Of a stretch of 64,000 bases of DNA, positions 32,853 to 43,861 are shown in pieces. The notes beneath the pieces were generated by a model. It searched no databases, was not told the origin of the DNA, and saw only the letters and a list, made by a program, of their open reading frames with translations. Origin of the DNA: Dryomyza anilis (taxonomy: Eukaryota; Arthropoda; Insecta; Diptera; Dryomyzidae); contig OX638132.1 of NCBI GenBank assembly GCA_951804985.1, positions 11,327,529 to 11,391,528 on the forward strand. The letters run 5' to 3'. Numbering within the stretch: position 1 is the stretch's first letter; each line of letters opens with the position of its first letter. The translations under genes were made by a program, and so were the position numbers.

Positions 32853-33729
32853 CAGGGTTGCCACTTTTTGGCTTGGTTAGATGGTAATTTTTTTTTTTTG
32901 GTTTGGTAATATTTTGCTATGTTGATGTTTGGTACTTTTTATAAAGAAGTCTTGAATTAAATCAAAAAAATATTTGATTTTTCAAGAGAAGATATTATAA
33001 ATTTGTCTGTCATTACATCAAACAAAGTTTTGAGTTCTTCTGAATTATCATTATTACCTTTGTTAGACACATTTTTATATTTATATGAAGAAAGTGACAC
33101 CGAGGAAATAAATACTCAGTTGTTACGATTGTCCAAAACGGAACTAAGAGAAGATAAATCTATGTTTTGGTATAAAGTACACAACTATAAAAATGGTCTA
33201 GGTGATATTTGTTTTTAGAAATTAGCAAATTTTGTATTCAATTTGTTATCGTTGTCACATAGTTCTGTATCTAAAATAACTAATATATGCATATATACAC
33301 TGCATAAAGCCACTCTTAAATTTGTTGTACTAAAGATTTCAAAAATCCATGGTTTGTAATATTTTTCATCATTAAATAAAACTGGCCTTATTCAAGTGGA
33401 GCAAAATTTTACTGTCTTTTTCTGAGTTTTTTTAATTAAAGTAATTTCGGATTTTAATTTTTGAGATGGGGGCAGACGCGTAATAAAGCAATCTTTCGAA
33501 CTACATACAACAAGTTTTGATGCATTATGAATAGGGCGAGATATGAGCTAAAATTTGACATAAAAAAACTGGGCTTATTCAAGTGGCGCGGAGTGTATGT
33601 ACCTTTAATGAATTGTTTTTCTTTTTTCATACAATAAAAAGTAAAATAAAAAATTGGTAATTTTTTTTTGGATTTTGTAACTTTTTTTTTTTAATTTGGT
33701 AAGCAAAATTGTTTTCAGTGGCAACCCTA
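32853..33729. mobile_element. hAT DNA transposon, decayed, with 8-bp target duplication
   Basis: Terminal inverted repeats are CAGGGTTGCCACT (32853-32865) and AGTGGCAACCCTA (33717-33729), the classic hAT form. GTTTCAAT flanks both ends (32845-32852 and 33730-33737), a perfect 8-bp target duplication. Subterminal stretches are very T-rich with repeated TTGGTAATTTTT. A remnant of the transposase dimerisation domain lies inside (33003-33285). At 877 bp it is far below an autonomous hAT, so it is an internally deleted, dead copy. Confidence 0.93.
33003..33285 (+). pseudogene. hAT transposase C-terminal dimerisation domain remnant
   Basis: The frame from 33003 reads ...MFWYKVHNYKNGLGDICF, then a TAG at 33216-33218, then KLANFVFNLLSLSHSS in the same frame. 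This is the order FW...V...F..LA..LL(S)LP.S known from the dimerisation domain of hAT transposases. The stop and the change of the LP pair to LS show decay. The rest of the transposase (BED finger and most of the RNase H-like core) is absent. The domain in living relatives holds transposase subunits together. Confidence 0.65.
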
Positions 33730-33739
33730 GTTTCAATCT

Positions 33740-33890
33740 CGAGACATGTTGACAATCCTGTGATTCCGGAATTAGTATTCGGAATTATGTTGGAGGCAAC
33801 AAAATAGGAAAGTTTATACATACAGCAATATTTAAAAAAATAGCAGTGCTATCCATAACACATACATAATTCAAAGAGTTATCATGAAGG
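33740..33890. other. AT-rich noncoding stretch
   Basis: Nothing recognised. Confidence 0.4.
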
Positions 33891-34760
33891 CCTATTGAAA
33901 AATATTGAAAATATGCTAATGACTGCAGCACATTTAGTAGTTTTCATTTTGCCTGTACGTTATTTTAATTGGCAATCTGGGATTTTATTTTCGGTGCTAA
34001 TTTTATCCGGGTTCTCGGCATTTCGAAATTTCTGTTTACCGGGACTGGAAGCCCTAGTAGGTTGCAACATGTTGCTGGTATCGTTTATTTTTTTTTTAAT
34101 TTTTCATTACAGCTTTGTGCTTGCTGCTGCTCTTCGCTCAACGTCCTTGCAGCAGTCATATCAAATTGAATGTCCTTTAATCTCGTTCGTTCGTTCGTTC
34201 GTTTATCTAGCAGCTGTCATGCGGCGCCAACGTGTGTCGAATGAGGTGCTGAGATCGAAAAAAATATTCTTGTGTGGTACGAAAAATGTTGGCCTCATTA
34301 TCATCGTCTTCGTCGTTGTTGTTGTTTACATTCGATGCTTTATTGAATGACGTAAATTGCTATTTTCACAGGATATAAAGGCTTATGAGCGCACACATAT
34401 TGACATTACAAAATTCAATAATACGTTTGTACGCTTTTTTTCATTATATTCTTCATTTTCTTTCGTTTAGCTTTATCATGTTTTCAGCAGCTTTGCTAAA
34501 GCTATCAAAAGCTTTGCAGGCAAACATAAAATTAGCCAAAAGAGTAGATTTTGTTTATCCAAAACAAGTCATATTAAATAAATACTTATTCTGCACAATG
34601 TAAAAATCATTAATCCGAATAATTTGGTTTCTAATTTGGCAACTGCTGTTGTCTCATTCTCTCTCTCCCCCTGGCTAATTTTCTCTAATTATATTCGTTG
34701 TTTACGTTGCCTCCCACTTAATATCTACGGCGTTAAATGTTTATTTTGATTTTCAATGCA
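33891..34760. other. Less AT-rich unassigned segment
   Basis: This 0.9 kb is less AT-rich than average, with a (TTCG)4 run at about 34184 and a CTCTCTCTCCCCC run at about 34660. The longest + frame (33895-34350, 151 codons) is hydrophobic and resembles no family. I treat it as noncoding, possibly regulatory or 5' untranslated DNA. Confidence 0.3.
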
Positions 34761-35305
34761 CACGCATCTGAAATTAGCCAACAGCGTTCGTGAAATTATT
34801 TACCATAACATAACAAATTGTCTGATTAGTTTTAGTTGCTGTAATAGTTTAAATTATTGTTGTCCGACATTTTTATTATGTTTTTATTTTCAACAATTAC
34901 GGTTTCTTTATAAATTTGTGTTTCTTTTAGTTTTTTTTTATATTTATTATGCTTGAGTGTTGAGAGTTTTATGTTGATTTAATTAAAAGCTGCAAAAAAT
35001 CCATATGTGTTGCACAACTTAAGTCCATTAAAAATGTGAATAAAAAGGCGATAAAAATTTATCAATTTGATTCATCCAGTTATTGTAAGAGACAGGGCAA
35101 ACAGTACGAGAGAGAGAGAGATAAATAAGAGCAGACAAAAAAATAAATATAAAAATTAAAAAGTAATTTTTAACATCCAATAAGTAGATATTTATTGCTT
35201 TATTAGTATTTAAAAATTGGCAGATTCATACAAATATCGACTTTAAAATTATAATCAGATTTTTGATATTTTATTTTTGTTAATAAATAAAATTTATAAA
35301 AATTA
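34761..35305. other. AT-rich noncoding stretch
   Basis: Contains a short (GA)n run at about 35109. Nothing else. Confidence 0.4.
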
Positions 35306-35310
35306 CATTT

Positions 35311-35362
35311 TAGCGCTATAGTCCTCTGAAGAACTGAAGAACGTGCTCTCTTTGTTAACTAA
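35311..35362 (-). mobile_element. SINE 3' tail-end fragment
   Basis: TAGCGCTATAGTCCTCTGAA and the following bases match the terminal ~50 bp of the SINE family in degenerate form. Confidence 0.45.
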
Positions 35363-35599
35363 GAAAGTAACATTGAATATATTTTTGCATTTGTTTGAAT
35401 AAATATAGTACCGCTTCATTTGCATGCCTTTTAAATGCATTTGTATTCATTTGACTGGATTTAACTACACAATGTATTACAAACTTGATTTCTACGTATT
35501 GCACAAATTATAGTATGTTTTTGTATTTTTATATTGTTTTGAAGTCTGTGTGCACACTCGCAATGGATTACGTCGCAGAGTGGTTCAGAAATGGTTTTC

Positions 35600-35790
35600 A
35601 TCTGCCAAAACTTTGTATCTTTTGATGTAGTTAATATTTTTGATTGTGTTTTTTGTTTTGTTTGGAAATTGATGAAATATGATTTTAAGATACCAAAAAT
35701 AAAAATAAAAAAACTGATTAGATTTTTTTGTATACAAAACCATAGTTGCATTTTATTTGTTTTCAAATTTTAGTACATACAACAAAATTT
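35600..35790. repeat. Dispersed repeat U2, copy 2
   Basis: Partner of 17300-17500. Confidence 0.5.
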
Positions 35791-35902
35791 TTAATAATTT
35801 TAAACATCTGAAATTTTTTGAAAAGAGTGAATTTTTTTTTTTACTTTGAATTCAAATATCTCTTGTGGTTTTTAAGATGTTGCGCTGTTCAATTTTTATC
35901 AA

Positions 35903-35962
35903 TACAGTCCTGTGGAGAACTTAGGCCGAGCGCTCTCACAATTTGAGTTGCGCACGCATGGA
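35903..35962 (-). mobile_element. SINE 3' fragment
   Basis: TACAGTCCTGTGGAGAACTT, then GGCCGAGCGCTCTCAC and TTTGAGTTGCGCACGC, match the last 60 bp of the SINE body. No head is present. Confidence 0.7.
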
Positions 35963-35964
35963 AA

Positions 35965-37085
35965 AAAAAAACAACGTATATGTTTGGAAAACACTGTAAA
36001 CATAATATATTTTTCGGATAGTGTAACATTATTTGTTTGGATTTAAACATAATATGTTTGGGTGGGAACCGAAAATTTTATATTCCAAACACAATTGGTT
36101 TGGCTCTAAACATAATATATATTTGGGTGGGAACATAAATATGTTTCGCCTGTGAACATATTATGTTTGCATCATATATTTGAATCATATGTCTTTGCGC
36201 CATCTTCAGCACAAAGAGCCCCAGCCTTGTCGTGGTTGATCTAGATGTTGAGGGCTTTATCCAATACATCTGCACAAGCAAGGGTGCTGAAATTAAATAA
36301 AATGTTGTTTAATTAGATATTGAGCAAGAAATTAAAAAATGAAGCAAATAGTTTTATCTCCAAATATAAAATTATTCGCAAATTGATTTGCATAGCAATT
36401 TATGTTTGACTGATGAGATGTAACTATTATTATACACACAAAAATCGCGTCCTTTTCTTTCGCAAAGATAATTTACTTTGCAGTGTAGTTTGCAATTATA
36501 AGTTTCATTGTAGTGCAATGACTTTTAGACTTTTTTTCTTCTGTCTGCTTATACGGACATTTTTAACTTTTTATTTATGAAACTAAACACATATTTGAAT
36601 TATTTTTCTCTTTCATTTATTCATTCATTTTCGATTTTTTTTAACACTTTTTATACTTACTTATTTAAGACGGTGACGACAACCACTCACGTTGCACTCA
36701 ACTGTTTAACTGACACAGCAAATAAAGAGAATAAATCAAACCATAAAAACTTCGCTCACCGTGCTCTTAATTATATCTATTTCACTCGCATGGAAATATT
36801 ATATGAGTGAAAAAGAGACAACCATATATATAGAGTTTATGCAAATGTAATATATTTATATCGAAACATAATATATATTTTTTATGCAAACATAATTATT
36901 GTATAAGAGCTGCAAATAAAATATGTTTATGGCTTAAATAATTATATTCACATATTACAAATTATATTTACATATTACAAATTATATATACATCTAAACT
37001 AATTTATTAAAATTGTGAATATATTATATTTAGAACAAAATTGCAAACATATTTATAGATTTTTAAGAACAGATTATATTTGAAT
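35965..37085. repeat. Region rich in AAACATAATATGTTT palindromes
   Basis: The near-palindrome AAACATAATATGTTT and variants recur many times at 35990-36190 and again at 36830-37080, often next to TGGGTGGGAAC. A similar set lies at 54640-54960 and 56180-56460. It looks like a decayed AT-rich repeat family with inverted halves. The centre (36300-36820) has nothing recognisable. Confidence 0.5.
36190..36298 (+). other. Possible degenerate exon-like island
   Basis: A ~100-bp GC-richer patch inside AT repeats follows CATCTTCAG, a possible 3' splice site, and stays open to a TAA at 36296-36298, reading STKSPSLVVVDLDVEGF. The - strand is also open. I do not recognise the peptide. It could be a captured gene fragment. 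Confidence 0.25.
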
Positions 37086-37103
37086 TCAAACATATCCAAT
37101 TAA

Positions 37104-37410
37104 TAATAATAGTTTGGCACTACAGTCCTATAAGGACTTAGGCCGAGCTTTCTCACCATTTTGAGCTGTGCGTGTTATATTTGTACTCAAAGTGGTGGGA
37201 CCTACAGTTTGTTGCCGAATCCGAACGGCGGGCGAGAGCTTTTTCATAGGCAATGTTTTACTCTCGTAGATTTGCCATTTACTGCCGAGAGGTAGCGCGG
37301 TATAGAAAAAATGTTTCTATGAAAAGATGTTGTTAGCCCCAGTCCAGGCTTGAACCGGGGACCTTTCGGCTCGCAGTCCAACGCACTAACCACTGAGCTA
37401 CCGCGGCTAC
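37104..37410 (-). mobile_element. tRNA-derived SINE, copy 3
   Basis: Full-length on the - strand: head GTAGCCGCGGTAGCTCAGTG from 37410 down, B box GGTTCAAGCC, body and (TTA)n tail at about 37101-37112. Only a 6-base candidate duplication (CAATTA) flanks it. Confidence 0.9.
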
Positions 37411-37429
37411 AATTACAGAAAAATATAAT

Positions 37430-37542
37430 AGAAAAATATTTTCAATGAAATATGTGTTGACAGTCTTAGTGATTGAACCCGAGACCTTTCGACTTTTTGA
37501 ATCGTAGTCTAATGCAATAAACAAACGAGCCACCGACGCTAC
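37430..37542 (-). mobile_element. Older tRNA-derived SINE head, related to the main family
   Basis: On the - strand the sequence starts GTAGCGTCGGTGGCTC and goes on to TTAGACTACGA, CGAAAGGTCTCGGGTTCAAT: the same order of A-box, anticodon-arm and B-box blocks as the main SINE but about a quarter diverged. It lies ~20-30 bases upstream of copy 3 in the same orientation, like a dimer. No body match to the main family was seen. Confidence 0.6.
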
Positions 37543-37569
37543 GATCAATACTATCAGTACTAGATATAA

Positions 37570-37850
37570 TATCTATATTTTCAAAAACGATTATCATACT
37601 TTTTTATTTTGGATACAGCTATGGAAGATAAAGGAAAAATTTTGTATTTTGAATATTTAAATTTTGAAAGTTCATAAGTTCTGCCAGTTAAAAGTAGTTA
37701 AGCTGAGTTTCATGTTACGTTATAGCTGAATTAATAACCTTTCACCCCACACTCACTTATTCTGCTGTGAGGTTCCGACCCCGGGACCAACTGGCCTTAT
37801 AGATGTAAGAAGACTAAATTTTAGACATTAAATTTTTATAACTAAAAGTA
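37570..37850. repeat. Dispersed repeat U3, second copy
   Basis: Shares TTCATAAGTTCTGCCAGTTA, CTTTCACCCCAC and GTTCCGACC with 17990-18420. Confidence 0.55.
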
Positions 37851-37879
37851 GAAGTCTTTAAGCAGAAATTAATACCATC

Positions 37880-38690
37880 CAACTTATTCGGTTATCTTAA
37901 TATAGTTTTATAGTTTTATAGTGTAGACTACAACCAATTTTGAACAGTGCCTACCGAATTCGAAGAAAATACGTTTTACCCGAATAAAGTTGGTTGTTAC
38001 AACTAACTTTTTCGTTCTTCCAACCTCATGCAAGAAGACGATTCTTCTGAATGTACAAAATACAGATTGAAGTAAAATTAAATGCAGATAGTAATCAACA
38101 GAACAAGAAAATAGCCATGGTACTCTTGTACATGTTCTTGCATCGGAATGTCAATCTTGTTTTGGTTCTTGGAAAAAATGCAAAAACAATATTCTTGTAC
38201 ACACAGAATGTGTATGTTAACCAGTTTTTTGGTTATTTCTACTTTTAAGTCGGTTTTTATAGCAAAACTAAGAGGGTTGTAGTTTGGACAATAATCAAAC
38301 TGTGTTTTAACCAAATAATGTTGGTTGTTACAACTAACTTTTTCGTTCTTCCAACCAAAAGCCGATTTTTCTGTATGTACAAAATACAGATTGAATTAAA
38401 ATTAAAGTAATCAGCAGAACTAGAAAAAACCATGGTAGCCTTTGTCATGTTCTTGTATCGGAAGGTCGATATTGTTTTGGTTCTTGGAATAAAAACAATA
38501 ATCTTTAAAATTTCAAATCGGTTTTTATACCCAAAAAGTTTGGACAACAACCAATTTATAACAGTTTTGAGAACAATTTGATATATTAAATAATTTCATA
38601 TGTCAGATAAATATGGCATCTGAAATATCAATTTAACAAAAAAAAAGATTGGTTGTTACAACTAACTTTTCGTTTCTTCCAACGTAACTT
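37880..38690. mobile_element. Cluster of decayed MITE family M1 copies
   Basis: Three partial, mostly inverted copies, recognised by TGGTTGTTACAACTAACTTT then TTCGTTCTTCCAAC at about 38001, 38320 and 38651. A left end CACACAGAATGTGT lies at about 38200 and a right end CGATTTTTCTGTATG at about 38364. They are more diverged than the M1 copies elsewhere. The cluster ends about 280 bp before the esterase transcription start. Confidence 0.65.
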
Positions 38691-38942
38691 TATTAATATT
38701 AATTATTTGGAGTTTTATTTTCAAATCTTTATTCTTTAAAAATATTTTTTTTTAGCAAAAGTAGTATTTTTATTATTCATCATTTTAATTAAAAGTTACA
38801 ACATATTATGTGTCCATTTTTCTTACTGCACATATATAGATTCAATTTTATCAGCAAACTTTGTAATTAAATTGAGGCTAGGTTTTTATCAGCAGTTGTC
38901 GGCTCTTTAATCAACAGAAAACAAATCTCTAACAAATAATTA

Positions 38943-38977
38943 AATATTTTATACTCAACACAAAACCAAATCAGTTC
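38943..38977 (+). promoter_or_regulatory. Core promoter of the carboxylesterase gene
   Basis: TCAGTTCG at 38971-38978 matches the arthropod initiator TCAGTT. About 28 bases upstream is a TATTTTA box (38945-38951). The start codon follows about 44 bases downstream of the inferred start site, a typical short leader. Confidence 0.55.
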
Positions 38978-39016
38978 GTATATTACAAGTGCTCCATGTA
39001 GACAGCAACTTCGAAA

Positions 39017-40825
39017 ATGCTACAACCATTTGTCGTAGTATTTTTAATTTCTTTATTTATTCTAGTATCAACGCATATAGTGGAACCAATTGTAAAAGTT
39101 ACTTCCAATAATGGCATCGAAAATACTTTTCTGGGCAGCATTGAACATAACTGGCATGGTTCTGAATTCTATGCGTTTCGCGGTATTCCCTATGTCAAGC
39201 CACCGGTTGGTGAATTGAGATTTAAGGTTTTATAAATAGAATATATTAAATAATAAATAAAATAAAAGTATAAATATAAAATATGTATAGGATCCGCAAC
39301 CGCTGTCTCAATACCCGAGCATTGTAAATGCACAGCACGATGGTCATGATTGTCCATCCATTTATGCTACAAATTCCTCTGAAAATTGTCTCATATTAAA
39401 TGTTTATACCAAACAGGTAAAGTGATAAACAAATCTTTAGTTAATTTAATTAACAAATACTAAATACAATACACTCGCTTTTGCAGCTCTCAGCAAACTC
39501 CTCACTACCTGTCATCGCCTTTATACATCCGGGTGGCCTATATCTGGGCTCGAGTCTCAGCAGCTTTATAGGACCGGAATATTTATTGGCACACGACATC
39601 GTATTGGTCACATTTAACTATCGTCTCGGAGCCTTGGGATTTCTTAATCTAGACAATGCATCGGTGCCCGGTAATGCCGGCTTTAAGGATCAAGTTATGG
39701 CTTTACGTTGGATCCAACGGTATATAACTCATTTTGGCGGTAATGCCAATGATGTCATATTAATGGGTTATAGCGCTGGTGCGCTTAGTGTGACAGCACA
39801 TCTGGTGTCGCCCATGTCGAGGGGTCTCTTTCATAAAGCCATTGCAATGAGTGGCTCAATGCCGCCGCAGAGAACGGTAACACCCAAAGACCAACGAGAT
39901 CTAACCTATAAACAGGCTGTACTAATGAATTGTTCTACAAAACATAGCGAAATATTAAAGTGTCTAAATCGTTTTACGGGTAACGAAATTGTCAGCACTT
40001 TAAGAAAGTTATTTGACTTTGGCAAAGATAATCCGATATATCTATGGCTGCCGGTAGCAGAATCCGATTTTGGTCAGGAACGTTTTCACAGCAATGATTT
40101 TTATGCATCTCTAAAAAGTGGCGATTTTCAACGAGTTCCACTATTACTTGGTTCAACAAGTGGCGAATTTTGTAGTTCCGCAGCAGCTATTCTAAATGAT
40201 AGTGTTCTAAGTAAAAGATTTCTCAAAGAATTTGAAACACTGGCGCCCAAGATTTTCATGTATGATGGTATAAATAATGCGACGACATATATTACCGAAG
40301 CTTTGAGCGAAGAATATTTCAAAAATTTCACCGACAACTCTTTAAATTTTGAACAACTTTGCGATCTATTTTCTGATGCTATTATACGTTTTGGTACGGA
40401 TCGTTTGGCCACTTTTGCCGCCAAGTTTGTTGAGACATATGTCTATAGTTTCGAATATCGTGGACGTTTTAGCAATTTTGTGTATGAGTTGGAAACTCAT
40501 CACCAAAGACCCGAACATATGGATGATTTAATGTATATCTTTAAAATGGAGCCACATCACTTTAGACCAAATGAGACGGACGGTTTTATGGTAGAGCTTA
40601 TGAGCAATTTTATCGTTGATTTTGCAAAGACGGGGTGAGATTTTATTTTAACAAAATGTTTATATATTTTAAAGGTATCAAAATTTTAGCAAAGTGAACA
40701 CTTCAGACAAACTAGCGAAATTTCCAGAGCAGCATTTAGTAATTGACTCAAAAATTACGACGATAGAAGGCAATAGTTTTAAAAAGTCAAGTTTTTGGAA
40801 TAAACTTTTACCGCCGACTTTATAA
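39017..40825 (+). CDS. Secreted carboxylesterase (cholinesterase-like family), four exons
   Basis: Exons 39017-39226, 39291-39416, 39487-40634 and 40675-40825, joined by three short GT-AG introns (phases 0, 0, 2), encode 544 residues, the usual length for insect carboxylesterases. Such enzymes hydrolyse carboxylic esters through an acyl-serine intermediate. Residues 1-20 form a hydrophobic signal peptide (MLQPFVVVFLISLFILVSTH). FRGIPYVKPPVGELRFK (54-70) and SENCLILNVY are family signatures. HPGG (126-129) is the oxyanion hole, with Pro in place of the common Gly. The nucleophile is Ser208 in GYSAG, with Glu339 in GSTSGEF and His457 in EHMDDL as triad partners. Several N-glycosylation sequons support secretion. 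All three catalytic residues are present, so activity is likely. GYSAG instead of GESAG and the fly context suggest the glutactin-like or juvenile-hormone-esterase-like side of the family, but the clade is not certain. The final exon, ending FWNKLLPPTL, is inferred from splice signals and fits the family end. Confidence 0.9.
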
Positions 40826-40863
40826 ATTATCAAAGTAAAGTATCAGTTTTAAAAAAGCAGAAT

Positions 40864-40869
40864 AATAAA
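40864..40869 (+). terminator. Poly(A) signal of the esterase gene
   Basis: AATAAA 38 bases after the TAA stop. Confidence 0.6.
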
Positions 40870-40879
40870 CTCAGTTAAT

Positions 40880-42135
40880 ATCAAATTTGAAAGCTTTGGA
40901 TTTTATTTATATACGAAAAAAATAAAAAAAAAAAATGTACAACTTGAAATTCGTTATACACGTAAATTTTTTGTAAAAAAAATCATCATTATGATGAATT
41001 TATTTATTATGAACTATTTCGCCAACTACCAGATTTTGCAAATTTATACCACCGTACATTAAATGACATATTGATGAATGCATTCATTATATATATGAAC
41101 TTATTCTTACTATCGAACATCTTAGTGAAGAACGAAATATTCAATACAATGAATTTGAATTGTCATATTGATAAATATAATCATTATATCTATGAATAAT
41201 TTAAAATTTGTTTGTAAATTGTTCATAAAATTTATGAATATAATATTCAATATGATGAATATAGTTGAACTAATATTTTTTTTTTCAAAATATATTAATT
41301 GATGGAATTTTTTTTTACGAATTTTTCTAAAAACAAAAACTGTTTATATAAAATAAACCGAAAAAATGTAAAAAAAAAATTGGAAAAAATTTATATGCGT
41401 TAATTTTTTTTTTCGAAAAAAAAATGTTATTAAAAAAAAAATTTAAAAAAACAAAATTTTTTTCTAAAAAAAATAAATTAAACAAAAAAAATGTTGTGGA
41501 AATATTTTTGTTACTAATTTATTTTTACTAATTTATGCATGTCGAGCAAGCATTTTATAAGAAATAACAGACTGAAACTACTTCAGACCTGGAAGTAAAA
41601 AACAATTGGAAAAAAATTTATATTCGTTAATTTTTTATCGAAAAAAAAATGTTATTAAAAAAAAATTTAAAAAAACAAAATTTTTTTCTTAAAACAATAA
41701 ATTAAACAAAAAAAAATGTTTTGGAAATATTTTTTTTACTAATTTATTTTGACTAATTTATGCATGTCGAGCATGCATTTTATAAGAAATAACACACTGA
41801 AACTACTTCCGACCTGGAAGTATAGCAAAAAATAAAAGAAAAATAAATATTTTGATTAAAATTTGATTTGGTGAGCAGCATTCATTAATATGATATACAT
41901 AAATATTGTATTTTATGTATTTGTTCATTAATATGGTGAATCGTATTCATCATATACAGTTCATCATATTGACGAACACTTTTTCGACATTTACCAAGCG
42001 TTCATCATATTTATGAACGCATTCATTACATTGATGTCGTTAGTCATTAATATTATGAATGGTTTCTTAATACAATGAATCATGGTTTGTAGAACGGACT
42101 TCATGAATATGATGTACAATTTTTTTCTGTGTAGA
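40880..42135. repeat. AT-rich repeat with ATTCATNATATTGATGAA palindromes
   Basis: TTCATNATATTGATGAA-like palindromes recur at 40985-41290 and 41880-42120, related to MITE family M4 at 20686. The right end AATTTTTTTCTGTGTAG resembles MITE termini. The A/T-run centre carries the tandem duplication listed separately. Likely an expanded, decayed M4-type element. Confidence 0.55.
41379..41825 (+). repeat. Tandem duplication, two units of ~224 bp
   Basis: AATTGGAAAAAA, TTTATGCATGTCGAGCA, GCATTTTATAAGAAATAACA and CTGAAACTACTTC, then GACCTGGAAGTA, occur in the same order in unit 1 (41379-41603) and unit 2 (41604-41825). The units are over 90% alike. Confidence 0.85.
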
Positions 42136-42139
42136 AAGT

Positions 42140-43115
42140 TTTAAAAAAACTAACCTTAAATGCATAAAACCAAACTATGACTGCTTTCGTACATAGCAGT
42201 TATAGGTTTTAAAATATAAAAAATAAAAAAACCACGCGTAGTGGTACTCAGCAATTAATGCGGTCAGTGATCATCATGCCAGAGTTGAGAACAGGAAGGT
42301 CAAACATGGGCTTAAAAAGGCGACGTCAGACGACGAGTTGTAATTCTTGGTAAAATAAATGCAAATACTTAGGTACAGAAATCAGTCAAAAGGAAAAAGT
42401 TACGCTCGGTTGAGTTGTATAACAAAAATATAAAAATGAAATAAAAAAAGAAATCTACAACAATAATAGGTTGTCGAAATAAAAATCGGTTTAATAAATA
42501 TAGAGACAATATCAAAGTAAATGACAGGTAAATAATATATATTGCTTAAAAATGCTTAATGCTTGAAATATTTTGTAAATCAAGATAACAAAAAATACAT
42601 TTGCCAATAAGAATTGTGTGCTACATTAACCCTTTCCATTTTCGAAAATGTGCAAAAAATCGGTACGCGTGAAGAATCGAAATTAAATACTTTAAAAAAA
42701 TCTTACCGCCAGGTATATTGCTGTACAATATATATATGAAAGAGATGGACATTTCCAGAAAAATGTCAACTATGACCGAAAAATTCAAAATTTAAACATT
42801 TTGAATTTTTCAATGAAAATAGATTACATTTGGAATGATAACTACCTGAATCTAAATATCTGAATAGAAAATTCTATTCCGCAAACGGTAACTGCAATAA
42901 AGCTACGTTATTCTTCAACTTGTAAATATACACTGACAAATTACTGTATTAACATTCACACAAATAACTAAAAACTAATTACATAAAAATAAGAATTATA
43001 ATTTTAGTTCAAAAAAATGAAAAATTCAAATTAGTACTTTTTGGTTAAATTGAAATTAAAAATCGCTATAATTTACATCAGTTTTGCATATCGGTTTATT
43101 ATTAATTTTTGAAAA
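42140..43115. other. AT-rich noncoding stretch
   Basis: Nothing recognised. Confidence 0.4.
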
Positions 43116-43122
43116 ATTCTTA

Positions 43123-43342
43123 CACACCCAGAAAAAAATTCCCTCAAATCACATTAAAATTGGTCAATAGGACATTTATTGATTTAATAGTATACAAAAA
43201 ATAAATCTTTTCATATAAAATCAATGGCAATGTCATGGTATTTTCTAGTCTTTAATGGTATTTCCCGATTAAAATAATAATTTATCCTATTGACTATTTT
43301 TAATAGTAAAAAACTATTATTTATAGTATTTGTTTCTAGGTG
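43123..43342 (+). mobile_element. MITE family M2
   Basis: Termini CACCCAGAAAAAAATTCCC and TTGTTTCTAGGTG. Interior TTGGTCAATAGGACA, GTATACAAAAAATAAATC and TGGCAATGTCATGGTA, as in the copies at 43919 and 59380. Confidence 0.85.
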
Positions 43343-43559
43343 CAGTTTCGGGTTCACAAATATATCAGTTTTAAATGGAAATCTATTTCTTTTCTTTGTT
43401 TCAATGTGTGCTTAATATTAGTTGTAGTAAATTTCAAAATATTATGACAAATATGAAATATATTAAATATTAAATGCCAAATGTTCAAAATCGTAAATGT
43501 TTTGAATACGTTTATTGATCCGTAAGTATTACCAAAAATATAATTCTTATCATAAATGA

Positions 43560-43840
43560 ACTGCACTCTAAAGAAAATATCCCATTAAGTAAATAATGAT
43601 ACGACCATTGATTTTATGGTTAATGTATTAATCGTATTTTCATATTGATTCAAAAGTTTTCTAATGCATTTGATAATATTTTAAAAATTTAATACCATTA
43701 ATTTCATGATTTTAATATAATTGAATATAATGGTATAAATACTATTGTTTTAATGTGTTTTTTTCTATAACAATAAACGTCTCAATATGTGGCATATAAA
43801 AACTTGAACACGAATAGAAATATGTTCGCTTGGTGCGCCT
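43560..43840 (+). repeat. Dispersed AT-rich repeat, partner of 10615-10888
   Basis: Direct-orientation copy of the repeat described at 10615, from about GCACTCTAAAGAAAATA to ACACGAATAGAAATATGTTC. Confidence 0.55.
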
Positions 43841-43861
43841 TAGTACTCAGAAATGCGATAA

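Noticed and set aside
33895..34350. 151-codon hydrophobic + frame
   Set aside because: No recognisable family, a (TTCG)n run lies inside, and there is no supported promoter or splice context. Kept only as an unassigned segment.
37098..37415. 6-bp CAATTA as the target duplication of SINE copy 3
   Set aside because: Too short in AT-rich DNA to separate from chance.
40128..40424. 98-codon - frame
   Set aside because: Shadow of esterase exon 3.
42520..42540. ACAG followed by GTAAATAA as a + strand ratchet site
   Set aside because: No pyrimidine tract upstream and a weak donor.
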